In this document: piece after piece, positions 52,441-64,000 of the stretch
Layout of the letters: each line of letters begins with the position of its first letter
Numbering within the stretch: position 1 is the first letter of the stretch
Source: Cercis canadensis
Taxonomy: Eukaryota > Streptophyta > Magnoliopsida > Fabales > Fabaceae
DNA length: 64,000 nt
Assembly: GCA_003255065.1 (NCBI GenBank)
Contig: QAOA01007183.1
Coordinates: 2,009,478-2,073,477, forward strand
Direction of reading: 5' to 3'
Notes under the pieces: model-generated
Seen by the model: only the letters and a program-made list of their open reading frames with translations
The model's database searches: none
Told to the model about the DNA's origin: nothing
Position numbers and translations under genes: made by a program

Positions 52441-55400
52441 CTATGCAGCTGCTTGAATCGGCCCATTAGATCTAAAGCCACGACCCCTCCCACGATATCC
52501 CCTGCCACGGCCACGACCTACAATAAAACAATTTAATCACACATCACAGATAGACATGAAAATTATCTTATTTCTTTACCTACCATTCTTACACCTGTTT
52601 CTCTCCATCATTTGCTTCCGGTTAAGATTCATTCATTTATATATATATATAGAAAGAGAGAGAGAAAGAAACCCTGTTAGATAGAATTTTGCATTGTCCA
52701 GTCACAGTACTGTCATTAATCATCAGAGAATAATAATATTGTGCAACAAAACTTCAGTCTGTCCATGAAAAGAGTATGTATGGTGATATCTAAGGGTTTG
52801 TTTGGGAATTTCAAGCGAAGGAAAAGAAAAGAAACCTTGTTTGGGAGATTTAATTTCAAAAGGAAAGGAAACCTAAGTTGCAACCCCAAACTTCTTTTTT
52901 GTTCTATTTTCGTGTTCCTCCTAGAGAGAAAAACAAATAATTTGACCGTATTACCCTTAGAAGCTACGACCTTAGCCCAAAAAAAAGAAAGACAAAAAAG
53001 CTATCATATCTATGACCCAAGGTTCTATTTCTGTGAGAAAAGCCTGCTAATGACATCATTCACGTGCTATGTCCAGAATATTGATTCATTAGAAAACAAA
53101 AAAAAACATATTGACTATTATTAATTAATTGTGATATATACACAATTAAATATTTATTTCTTTTCATATAGTAAATATATAATTTTTTATTAATTGATTA
53201 ATTTAGAAGAAAGAAATAAAAAAGAAGTGTATCATATTATTTAATTTTAAATATATTTATTTTAATAATAAATGATAAACTAATAAAAATACATTACAAT
53301 ATGATTTTTCTTTTTCTTTTCTCTTCCCTTACTCATTTTAATCATCCAAACAAGGAAAAAGAAAATCCCTCTCTTTCCTTTCCTTTCCTTTCTTCCCCCC
53401 CTCTTTCCCTTTCCCCTTCTATCCTCCCCCTTCCTTTCCCCTTCAACTCCCACAGACCCTAAATTAATAGCAGGCATAGCCAGAAACTAAGAAAGTTATT
53501 CACAACTGATTTGTAGTATGGAATCAAATATCTCCGTAGATGATGAATAGCGCATGCTGTCAACCTAGAAAAGGAATAGCCTTTTCGCCTAGTAACTTAG
53601 GTATACAATAGATATCATTTTATAAGCATCATCCACATCCCTACTAAACCATATATCCAAAGATCAACATGGTACTAGCATATCAACCTGCTTAACCAAT
53701 TCCACCATATTAAGAAAGGAAATAAGCACATGCTGGGACCCAAACTCCATGCATATCTAAATCTAAAATATAAACAAATAAATACATAGTACTAGGCAAA
53801 CATAGGATTAAGTACCACGGCCTTGATGAGGTGCATCTTGATAGTATCCTCCGTCCTGCTGCATATCAACCTGGGGCCCATTGTACCCTCCCCTTCCACG
53901 ACCACGGAAGCCACGTCCTCTACCTCGGCCCCTGCCCCTAGCATTTCCCCTGTTACGATCCCAACCACCATCCTCATATTCAGCTGAGATAAAACCGTTC
54001 CCTAAAAGAAAATATAAGAGCCACATAAAAATAAGTTTCACCATTCTGTCAACCTTTTCTTACAGTTTTAGACAACTTATTTACACTTAACATCATTGAA
54101 TAAAAGTATAAAAAAACACACTTTTAACAACTAATGATCAGATGCAATCACAAAGCTACCAGACCCTCTTAACAGGAGTTTCTTAAAACTGATCCATAAC
54201 ATTAAGGCATTAACTTCAGAATCAGAATCCAAAAGGGAGATGAGGAAACCATATAGATAATGGACTCACCTCGAGGAGTAAATAATTCACAGATAAGTTA
54301 TCACAGAAAACAAACGGCAGATAAATACCATATACATTAGGAATGAAAGCGCGAACATGACTCTCATTTAAGATTTACCTCTGCCCTTTCCCCTTCCTCG
54401 GCCGCCACGACCCCGAACACGTCCATTAGGTGAGCCCTCTGCAAATCAAAAAAAGTTAAAAGGAAGACAAACAACAAATTCAGGAAGAGAGCATCAGTTG
54501 TCCTGTCCACCTACCTCCTTCATAATCAAAGTCTGTCGATGCTTTCACCAGTTCAGCTGGTAATGGAGGCTGATACCTGAAGGTATAACAAATGAAGAGT
54601 GTGACAAAACCTTGTAATTCAAAAGCAGATGATTTTTTTTAATTGAAACTACAACATTAACACCAGCTAAAGCAGTAAATAAAAAGTCCTCAGAAAAAAG
54701 GGGGAAAGAAACAAACAAAAATATGAATTTCTATTTAACATATTCTTTTCACTTGACCAGCCAATGGTTAAAAAGTAAATCCAATGACCATATAATCCTT
54801 GCAACTAGTTTCTTAGTTTTGTCATCCATTCCAGTATGTTATATCTATTTGTGTTTATCTATTATTTTTTATGATGTTATATGTGCATATTATTACCTAC
54901 GGTATATAATTTTTTTCCACTAAAGAAGGAAAATTTAATTAGGCAAGAAAAAAATAAAGAAGACCACATTTGGGAGGAAAATATATTCTCAAAGAAACAA
55001 GATAAGACACATGCATTCCATATTCTGAGATATAACCTAGTTTCTTCATACTTATTTAGTCATAAGATTTTTGCACTCCAAACATTAGCCCCAACTACCC
55101 CTCTGGGTAGGAAAGAAAGGATCATTTGGAAGTAGTCAAGCTTACCACTTTTACTAAAATTACTTAATCAGAAAAGTGGCCAGTTGTCCAATATTTGATC
55201 CAATAATTTAGATAGAAACCTCCTCCACCAACAACTTTGACTTCAGAGACATCTCAATGCTAATATAATTTAACAGGTAATTCAAGCATATAAAGAAGGA
55301 GAATTATTTCACTTCACTACAATAAAAGCACTACTTTGGACATTCACTTAATTGATGAGACGTATAGCCATGTCTGTAAAACATAGGGAAACACTTTAGA

Positions 55401-56884
55401 CATTGTTTTAAATAGATCTCAACTATATCATGAAAGTAAACATACCATAAACTTCCATCAGAATATGATACCAAAAGACATGATAACACAGAACATTTTG
55501 TATTATGACATTCCAAACTTAAAAAATAAAAATAAAAAAAGGACACTTACCCCACAGATGATGTATCAAGTTCCTTCTTTGAGAGAGTTATTGTTATCAT
55601 TGACACATGCCTCGTTGTCTCCAAACTGCAAAAAGGCCCCCCAAAAGAAATCAGAACAATTAACACATACATTAGCATAAGGCACCAGTAACCTCATCTG
55701 CAATTTTGCCCATTTAGACAATTCTGGCTAAAATAAACATTCAAAGACTGCTCTTACGGAAGCAATCCTTCTTCCAGGGGCTCCCATGTATCAGTGATGT
55801 CTGTGGATCCAATTGCCGTATTCTGATGAAGACCCACAATTCTTCTCTGAATAACACCCCCCCCCCCCCAACCCAAAAGAAAAATATAATAAGATCAAAA
55901 TTAGACAAAGTAACAAATAAGATCTAGTAGACAGCTAATTGTATAGGCAAAAGAACCTTGATCAACTCCACAATTGTTACAGTTTTATTGATAGCTCTCC
56001 CCATTGCTTTAAAAACAATTTCATTTGAACCTTTTTCCTGTAGAGAAGTGAACAAGAGAAAGTGAGTATGCCAATGCGAGAATGGAGAACTTATATCATA
56101 ATAGAAATACTGAGCAACTCAAACTTTTACAATTCAATTTTTCCAAAACCCCGACATAGCTATGGGGAAGAAAGTAAGTAGACTCCAATACTCCATCCCT
56201 TGTTTGGATATTTCATCATAAAGGAGTGAATGAGGATGGGAGTAAAACCAACCCTCTCCCTTTCATTTATGAACACTGAAAATTCCATTTCCACCATATT
56301 ATTTTGGTGTGAGAGGCAAAAAAATAAATCTACCTTCCCAAAAATCATACATGCCTTGGTTATTTAATCATTGTCTATCTTTTCCTTTTCCTTCACTCCA
56401 AATTCCAAAAAAAAACCCAAAACTAAGCATGCTGTTAACTTTCATTCAATTTGACTTTTTATTTATAAAATTAAAGAAGAGAACTCTAGTTGCAAGCCCA
56501 AGCTGAACTTTAACCCTGTATCTAAAGACGCTCAAGTTTGAATAGTTCAATAAGCTTTCAAGGAGCGTCATATACACAATTATAAATCTAAAATAGGATT
56601 ATTATTACTCCAGAGACATCAACACACATTAACTGAGGTTCTACATTGCCCAAACAATAGAAATAACTCTGGCATCACACTCTACATAAAAGCTTACTCT
56701 AAATAAGCAAAGAAAAATATAAGAGAAGAAAAAAGCTATAAGAGGCAAACAGAAAAAACACCTGAAGCAGGCTCATAGCATAAGTAATGTAGTTCCGCAT
56801 CCTCCCCTGACTCGTAATCCGAATCTCGTTTTCATCAATTGGCGTTTCTGCTCTTGGCTTCTCTACCTTCTGGTACCGATCCAT
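52441..56884 (-). CDS. Alba-domain RGG-box RNA/DNA-binding protein, 8 exons
   Basis: Exons 56884-56762, 56037-55957, 55846-55758, 55625-55551, 54576-54515, 54438-54379, 54001-53816 and 52517-52441 join in phase to 250 residues. The Alba fold fills residues 1-115: ENEIRITSQGRMRNYITYAM, FKAMGRAINKTVTIVELIKR and TRHVSMITITLSKKEL. The C-terminal half is RGG/RG-rich (RGRGGRGRGKGRG, ARGRGRGRGRGFRGRGRGGY) and ends FRSNGPIQAAA, the layout of the long plant ALBA proteins (ALBA4-6 type). These bind RNA or R-loops and act in mRNA stability and heat-stress granules; which applies here is inference. The start codon follows directly on a TAG acceptor, so a 5' UTR intron (56885-57056) is likely. The last intron contains a Harbinger-like MITE, and intron 2 has a G13 run near its 3' splice site. 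Confidence 0.93.
52638..52672. repeat. Compound (TA)n(GA)n microsatellite in Alba intron 7
   Basis: TA run followed by AGAGAGAGAGA, inside the last Alba intron. Confidence 0.85.
52794..53459. mobile_element. Harbinger/Tourist-like MITE, copy 3, in Alba intron
   Basis: Begins GGGTTTGTTTGGGAATTTC and ends CAACTCCCACAGACCC with TAA on both sides (52791-52793 and 53460-53462). The purine and pyrimidine subterminal tracts match copies 1 and 2. The 666-bp element lies between Alba exons 7 and 8. Confidence 0.85.
55857..55869. repeat. C13 homopolymer in Alba intron 2
   Basis: Thirteen C on the plus strand (G13 in the transcript), ending ten bases before exon 3. Confidence 0.95.
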
Positions 56885-57062
56885 CTACAGCAACAGATAA
56901 AATGGAATATACAACTTGAGCCACAACATCTTCAAAAAGCAGTGGAAATTTTCGAAAACAAAAATTAGCTGAAAGAAAAAAGAGAAAATAAAATATAGTT
57001 TGTATCAGCTTGGTTAACGAGACAGGAGCTAGGGCGAGATTCGATCTGTGTCTTACCACGAT

Positions 57063-57834
57063 TCCTAAGGATAGAGTTTGCTAGCACAAAGAAAGAGCCC
57101 TCTTCTACGGCTTCGTATCTTCTTTTACGCCCTAACTTGCTTACTGCGAAGTGTTTCAGCTTATATACCCGAACCCCTTCGTCAAACTACCCTAACCAAC
57201 TCCTTTATCGGGTCCAGTCGCCCGTTTACCCAAAATTTCCCAACTCCGTTATCTAATTAGGCCTGGGCCTTATCATTTATGGGCCACCCCTCCCTTATGC
57301 AAACACTCGGGGACTCCTAAATAGTCATAACCGGGGAGAAAAAAGGCCTAATTAATAATTTTTTACTAGTGTCATTGTAACCCAAAAAAAAAATCAGTTT
57401 TATGGAAAATGATAATTGCACAAACTTCCATTCAAAAATATTATGCAAACGGAAATTTAGTCAACAAATTTTTTCAATGAATTAAGAAAGTAAACAAACT
57501 AGACCCAAAAAAAAAAACGAAAGTAAACAAAGTCATTGAAGAACTTTTATTTTACCAAGACAAAGAAAACCAATGAATGTTTGTTTCGGCGTTAGAAGTT
57601 TTCTTTTTTTATTTTTTGGGTTTGGCCATGGTGTTATAAGTTAGAACCAGCCCATCAATCAACGTCCATTTCAATTTCACTGAAATTGAAAATTTCCATC
57701 ATTTTTTTGTGAATTCTGAACCACACATAGGCATAGTTTATCATGATAACACATGACAGCTACTGCATTTATTATTCTAGAAATGAAATCTGAATCATCA
57801 TATACCTAGTTCACCGTATGTCATCGAAGATATA
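57063..57834. other. Alba promoter and intergenic DNA
   Basis: The first ~150 bases probably contain the Alba 5' UTR exon (ending at donor 57057) and promoter. No other gene seen. Confidence 0.55.
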
Positions 57835-58216
57835 GGCATGTTTGATTTTAATTTTTAAAAATCGTTTTTTGTTTTTGAAAAAAATTAAATAAAAAAATTT
57901 GTTTGATAGGATTATTTTTGTTTACATGTTTTGAAAACTTATTCTTAAAACATTGTTCAAAAAACAAGAAAACAAAAATAAAAAAAGGTTATTTTTGTTC
58001 CCCAAACAAGTAAAATGCAAAAAAATAAGTTATTTTCATTAATGACATAATAATAATTATAAAAAAAAAATTTGTTATTTGCTATTTAAAAATTATTTTC
58101 GAAATAGTTTATAAAACAGATTTTTTTATTTTTTTGTTTTGCAAAACAATTTTTAAACATAATTTTCAAAACAAAAAATTAAAAACAAAAAAACAAAAAC
58201 ATAATCAAACACCCCC
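57835..58216. mobile_element. AT-rich Tourist-like MITE
   Basis: Left GGCATGTTTGATTTTAATT and right CATAATCAAACACCCCC are imperfect inverted repeats, and the interior is A/T self-complementary, like the element at 24901-25097. Target duplication unclear. Confidence 0.55.
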
Positions 58217-58524
58217 ATGATTTTCACACAATACATTTTGGAATTAGACAATATACTTGTGGCCTGTGGGTCAGAGTAGCCAACGCAGAAGAGAAGAAAG
58301 TGAAAGAAAAAGGTAAATCGCATGAAAGTAAAAAGCATAAGAAAGTGTTTTATAAAGCTTCCACCTTCCAACCCATATATATTTCATTTACAAAATAACC
58401 ACATGACACATTTATTTCCATTATAGCATTCCCTCCTGGGAGAGACTGCCAGTATCGCTGTTCATCTTTTGCATCAAACGAGCAACATACAGAAACAGAA
58501 CAAGATTTTATCAAGGTACATGTT

Positions 58525-60562
58525 TCACAAGAAGAAATGGAGGGAATCTTCATTTTTGACACTCTTTGTACCAATCAATGGGTCAATGACCTTCCTCCAA
58601 GTGTTGTAGTCAACAGCGGCTCCAGTATCAGGCAACAAGAATCCATTGACATAGAAAAATGGCGTTCCATACACACCCCTCAAAGCAGCATACTGCATAT
58701 TCAAAAGACACATACCATTATCTAAAGTGAAAATTTTCAAGTCAGAATAAACTAGAAATACACTCTTTGTGGCATTTGATTGAAATATGAATTGTATTTA
58801 TTTGTTTTGTCAAGTCTTGAACCAATGAATGAAGACAATAAACCATTCAATTTGAAAACAGACGTGAGAAATATTTTCAACTATAACCTAAAAGATAAAT
58901 GTCTTAGTCTTACCTTAAAGGACACCCTGGTTTGGAGATCAGTTTTGCTGTCATTGAAGCCAGACTTTATTGAATGATAATAGGAGCTGCCAACTACTTC
59001 TGTTACAGACTTCACTATCTGATCAACAACAGCAGCCCTGGACAAGTACTGTGTTTGAGCACCATAGTATTTTTCCTGTTAAATGGTATGCGCACCAAAT
59101 CTGGTCAGCAAGAAACTTCATAACTTTAGAGACTCTTACAAACCAAAGCCTAAAAGACTCGTGGTACTGAAGAGACTACAACAAAGCTAAACAGAATATC
59201 AGATCCACCAAATTATTCAATAAAGCTAACTTCTAATTGAAGTTACAAGTGAAACGCATAACCAAGAAAGAAAACCTCTCAAGCTCTCATGAGAGTACAA
59301 ATCTGAAAGCCGCTAAAAGCTAAATACAGATTACCTCACATGAAAATCTAATGCAAATTTGAAGAAATATGGAAGTAACAACCATTTCTTAAATCAATCA
59401 GAAGCAGCATTGATAGTTTGATACCCTAGAAGAGAAGAACCAAAGGTTCAAGTCAATGTAACGTGTTCAACCATTACAGCAAACGCAAATTAATCTTTGC
59501 AGGTGGAAATACTAACCTGATCTTTGAAGAACCACTCAAGCAAGGGGAATGTAGCGTATGTATTCAGTCCATTCACAATGTGCAATGCACGAGAGGCAAC
59601 AAAAGCATTGTCATGGTAGCTGTAATTTCCCAAATACAGATAAATCATTCCAAAAGCAACAAAACTCACCACATAAATAGAATGGCAAGTGAGATCTTCA
59701 TACGATGATCTTCACAAGAAGCACATTCTTTCTTTTATTTCCTTTCTTTCACTGAATTGCACGATTCAACATTATTATCTGACTTATACAATCAAAAGAC
59801 TATGTGATCATATGGTAACCAAGAGCTTAACAGAGTCTTCAATATAACGATAAAACAACCTATGTGGCAACAGGAATAGCACCCAATATATGCCAGGTAT
59901 ATCTAAGATGATAAATTAGCTTGCATAAAACTCAAGGAGATAATTTTGCAAAATATTGTGTCAAATAGAACTTTTCACAAAAAGTTAATATAGACTTTGA
60001 TGTCTTCACTTAAATAATTCTTTTTATCCTGTAGTTTGAAAGACAATTAGGAACACCGAAGTGGGTAAAAGATGTTATATACCCATTTGTTTTTATTAAT
60101 GTTAGTCAGAAGGGAAAGTCATCATGACCGGCGTTATGAAACAATTTGGTGGCCCAGAATTAGAACTAGAAACCAGTCTATAAAAGAATACCGCGGTGTA
60201 TAAATTACACTAATTGGCAATTGCATAAGAGAGCTATTAAGTATTATGGAAGAAATTTGAAAGGGAGAAGCACTTAGTACTTACGGTAAGGGCAAGAGGT
60301 GAACGACGAGGGAAACGCGATCGCCATAGTACTTGAGAGCTTGTTTGAGTGGGGGCCAGGAGTCCCTGCTATCTGGGCACACTGGATCATAAAACGCTTC
60401 AATCAAAATGGTATCATAGTTCAACGACCGATTCTCGTAAACGAAGCCATCCAATTTCGCAGGCGGTATATAATCGGCACCACCCATGAAAACAAAACAC
60501 AAGAACGAAACCAGTAACAGAACTGATTCCACTGTATCACTCGCTTGCTTTAGTCTCTGCAT
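58525..60562 (-). CDS. DsbA-like thioredoxin-fold protein, 4 exons
   Basis: Exons 60562-60285, 59619-59517, 59075-58914 and 58692-58525 join in phase to 236 residues. An N-terminal hydrophobic stretch (about 14-27, VLLLVSFLCFVFMGG) is a likely signal peptide or anchor. The fold resembles the plant thioredoxin-superfamily proteins of the At1g20225 type. The beta-strand LIEAFYDPVCPDSRDSWPPL carries C-P-D-S where thiol oxidoreductases have CxxC, a helical insert follows (AFVASRALHIVNGLNTY), and TPFFYVNG supplies the cis-proline loop. With one active-site cysteine it might act as a monothiol isomerase, a glutathione-linked enzyme or a non-catalytic binder; I cannot choose. The ATG at 60562 is the only sensible start. 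A decayed copy of exon 2 lies at about 63100-63235. Confidence 0.85.
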
Positions 60563-63099
60563 CTTTTAGGCTCTCCCTCTTTCTACTCTCTCCGCATTCA
60601 ATGAATGGTAAGGACTAGGGAGGAATGAGTTCTTTAGCCTTTACTTTATAAATTAATTTTTTAAAAATAAATAAAGAACATCGGACGCTCATAAATGGAC
60701 GATTTGAGTTGACTTCTCATTTCTTTTAGAATTAACTTTTTTACACACCCACGTATAATGTGCTTGCTCGAGTTGTACGTTGCAGATATTTTTATTATTT
60801 TGCAGAAAATAAGCTAGCACCATAACATTAGTCTCACAAGAGATATCAAGCCTTGAGGATAGAATAGTCGAAAATGTACAAACGCAACGGCGTATAGAAG
60901 ACTAGAAGAGTACAGATACACTGAACCTGGACGAGATAGTACAGCATTTATGACAAGTCATGAAAATTGAAGCCAGTTCTATTAAAAAGAAAATAATTGA
61001 AACCTGTTAGCAAAAATGGGAAATGCATTTACTAATTTACCCCACTAAAAATAGTAGTAACGCTATTCACTCTTATTACTACTATTCACTCTTTTATTAG
61101 GGAGTTTTAAGTAAATTAGTCCTTGATTTAGTGTCAATGCAAAAAAAAATTAAATTTAATTAGATTAAAATTACCTAAATGATTTGCTAGATGGACAATA
61201 CAAGTGGACAACTTAGCTTGACTAAATGATTGGAATATGAGGGAGGCAGTTTTCTTCATTATTGATTAGGATATTCATAGGTGAAAGAATTTTTTTTCCC
61301 CACCACACAAATAAAGCTGTTTCTTTTGAACAAATTCCATCTTGCACAAAAAAAAAAAGAATTCGATCAAGGCACGCTGTTTCAGTCTTTTGAAATATTT
61401 GTGCTGATTCAGTACCTGCCCAGCCCAATTAGCAAGGTCGGGCTCAACTGAACCCAATAGACTCATTAAGCCCAAAACTCAACATCAAAGCATATCATGC
61501 CAGTTCAACACTAACGAATGCTCGCACCGCCTCTGGCCTGTAGCACTGCCTCACAACGAGCACGAAATAACTGACTCGTGCTCACTCTCAAGTCTCATCA
61601 GTAGAGTCATCACCAATGTCACACTTTACTTGATACTATTTTACGGGTGACCAACACATCAACAAAAGGACAAGGTTGCTCGAGCTCTTTCTCCAGTTCT
61701 TCCAGAACCATTCCCTTGCATACCCAGCCCACCTCGGTAGACCATTAACAATGCTGACAAAAGAATTCCAAGTACTGTTAAAGTGTAACTTCCAAGTCTG
61801 CTACAAGCATTTCATAAAACATATTTTAAGTAAACAGATTATGCAAGAAAAAGTGCCCTCCTTAAGCAACAAAAGCTCGGTCTAGTTAGCACTAACCATC
61901 AAAGGACCCACACTAAAAACTCTTCCCAGTCCCCACGCAAAGGGCCATATGAATTGGACGCAATCGATAACAAGTCGATCAAGATTTATTTTTTCTGCAC
62001 ACCTTTTTAGTGTCACTGCTCCTATTTTAATGTTATCGTACACGGAAAAAATCTCTGCACCTGCAAGTGAGCAGACAAGCTCGCGTATATATAATATTTC
62101 TATCACGAAGTTTTACTTTGGATGCAGATCACTCTTTCCTGGCAGCCAAACCTTTTTCAACTGAGATCCAAGCATCCACGTCTTTCAAAAGTTTGTTGCC
62201 AGTTGAAGCATTATTTTTGGTGAAAAAGCTTTTTGAGATCCAATCTTGTTGGCTAACAAGAATTAAGTAAATAAGTATTTATTAATAGTGGTCTTCTCTA
62301 CCTTATAATTAAAACGACATATCTCTCCACTAAAAATTTGGGGACAAAAAAAAAATTCAATCCGGTTGATCATGATTTGATGGTTAATCACTCCAATCAA
62401 AAGCGAACCCAAACAGAACACCCTGACCCATTAGCCATGATTGCCTCCAAGAAAATATGGACCAACTTGCCCACTTTTTTAAACCTCTTAACCCACGATT
62501 TTTACACGCTTGGACGCGCGGTATTAGAAATCCTCGGCGCTCACTGCACCAATTGATGTATCAATATGACCTTTTCCTCTATCCATTCTAAATAATCAAT
62601 GGAAGTGGAGCCAGCAGTATAAGGCAGAAAGAATCCACCAATATATAAGTGTGTCGTCACATACCCCTCCCAAGCCAATGCAGAAAGACATTATTGTTTC
62701 AAAGGACTAAGAGAAATGACACACAAGTTTGTATAATTGAGGATGGTTGCACACTTGCGTGCGAATGATAGAAGTGATGTTTCATGAAAAAAAAATGTGA
62801 ACAACGTAGAAAATATCTGTCTACAGTACCTTGTGGTAAAAATGGTAATTTTTTTTTTCCTTTGCCATCGTGAATTCGTGATGAGAAAGCAGCGTTGACA
62901 ATTTCCAAATGAGATAAAATGAATAAGCTCTAAGCCGTTGAAATGATCACAGAAAGCATTTATGTGATCAAATTGTAAAGGGAACTTAATTATTTTTCCA
63001 ACAGCTAGTGGGAAGGAAGGGTTCAAGTCAATGCGTAACATAAGCTCTAAGCCGTCGAAAGTTGAAAGTTGAAACATAATTTTGCGGCTGGCGAAGAAT
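60563..63099. other. Intergenic, no gene supported
   Basis: Scattered short frames (for example 61222-61475 minus, 61949-62164 plus, 62691-63077 minus) match no family I know and overlap one another. A search for the missing exon 1 of the degenerate thioredoxin copy found nothing. Confidence 0.5.
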
Positions 63100-63235
63100 A
63101 TGCCATAAACTTCGGAAATGCAAACCTCATCTTTGAATAAGTACTACAAGAAGGGAATATCAAAACTTTCACTGTATTTACAATTTGCAAAGCGTGGGGT
63201 GTAAAGAACGCAAACTCTTCTGTTGCCTGCAAATT
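63100..63235 (-). pseudogene. Decayed exon 2 of the thioredoxin-fold gene
   Basis: The minus strand has an acceptor-like CAG and then sequence parallel to exon 2 of the gene at 58525-60562. The real exon reads ASRALHIVNGLNTYATFPLLEW and the copy reads PHALQIVNTVKVLIFPSC followed by an in-frame stop region. The ends also correspond: TTCAAAGATGAGGTTTGCATTTCC here and TTCAAAGATCAG plus GTTAGTATTTCC in the gene, so some intron was copied too. It is too diverged to be functional. Confidence 0.6.
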
Positions 63236-64000
63236 GCAATTCAAAATGACTTCCACTCAAAACAAGCGAATAAGTTAAATAAAAACGCTGAGAATGAAGA
63301 ATCTTTTACTAGATGACTTAGGTTTTGTGTCAAAACTATTGGTATTTAGAGCATGTTTGGATACCACCAATAATTAATCTTAGGTGGTCATTAATTAATT
63401 TTGTCCAAAAAGTAAGATGTTTGACAATTTTTTAGTGAATCAATTCTTACACTGCAAATTGTGAGAATCAATTTTAAAAAAATTAATTGGTCCTTTTTTT
63501 TTCTTATCGGAATCACTCATTTCATAATCAATTAATTCTCTTATGACAAAGCATAAAGGATTGATCCATTATACAGATGACATGATCACACTTAATTTCT
63601 AATATGAGAACCAATTTTTTATGGGGCTTCAGACATGCTATATATCCTACAAAACTTCGTAATAATTTGAGCAGATGGCCTGTTCCAGATATCAAGTCTG
63701 GTGACTTCATTTTCTTGTTGCAAAGTGATAAATGATTTTTTCTTTTGTATTGAATAGCAATTTCCATCAAAGTTCCATCCGTTTAAAAAAAAAATATTTT
63801 TTAGATATTTTCTAATATTTGGTTTACCAAAATTGAGAATTCATCTAGAAAATAGTTCGCACCTATGTTATGTTTCAAAGTAATTAATTAGTAGATATCT
63901 TTCTTATCATGTCCTATAAACAACGGAAAAAGTTTATAACAAATGTCCATTTTAAAAACTCTTATACAGAGCTGTTTTAAATTTCTATTATTCATTGTAC
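63236..64000. other. Right margin, no gene
   Basis: AT-rich sequence. No coding pattern or bounded element that I could define. Confidence 0.55.

Noticed and set aside
52741..53477. Frames on both strands in the Alba intron
   Set aside because: They translate the purine/pyrimidine tracts of the Harbinger-like MITE.
63340..63520. Possible MITE starting GCATGTTTGGATACCACC
   Set aside because: Left end resembles other elements but no matching right end or target duplication could be found.

Overview
The window is nuclear genomic DNA of a flowering plant, almost certainly a eudicot. Every gene is a plant family member split by short, AT-rich, GT-AG introns, and the intergenic DNA is AT-rich and full of small DNA transposons. 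The protein set (FD-type bZIP, LARP1C, PRX64-type peroxidase, UGT85-type fragment) made me think of Citrus or another Sapindales species, but I could not test that. It is an assembly with one 12-base N gap and five single-N joins.

Layout, left to right: a GDSL esterase/lipase (815-2727, +) faces a complete 8-exon subtilase (3119-6553, -). A tRNA-Glu(UUC) (8207-8279, -) and a long-TIR MITE (8832-9290) follow. Then come an FD-like bZIP gene whose C-terminal florigen-complex motif is out of frame (11716-12712, -) and a LARP1C-type La-motif RNA-binding protein (14338-17911, -). From 18.9 to 25.1 kb there is a transposon-rich interval: a hAT-like element carrying a broken UGT85-type glucosyltransferase fragment, nested MITEs and the N gap. 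A cinnamyl-alcohol-dehydrogenase-family gene (25251-26988, +) follows with a MITE next to its TATA box. More transposon DNA (27.6-31.6 kb) leads to a UPF0496 membrane protein (32063-33460, +) and an Abitram homologue (34321-37263, -). A hAT-like element and tandem repeats (38.1-39.2 kb) separate these from a class III peroxidase (39360-40792, -) and an alpha-expansin (42150-43083, -). The right third carries the proteasome lid subunit RPN3 (45806-50003, -), an Alba/RGG RNA-binding protein (52441-56884, -), a DsbA-like thioredoxin-fold protein (58525-60562, -) and a decayed copy of one of its exons (about 63100-63235).

The genes form no operon-like pathway. Loose functional groupings are cell-wall or apoplastic secreted proteins (GDSL, subtilase, peroxidase, expansin) and housekeeping RNA/protein-turnover genes (LARP1C, RPN3, Alba, Abitram). 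All splice models were built by hand from reading frame and GT-AG signals, and each listed CDS was checked for exon phase; UTR ends are not determined.

I found no previously unknown multi-gene system. The most notable observations are the FD frame break in an A homopolymer with a possible splice route around it, the gene-fragment-carrying hAT-like element, the MITE-within-MITE insertion, and the near-duplications that flank single-N joins.
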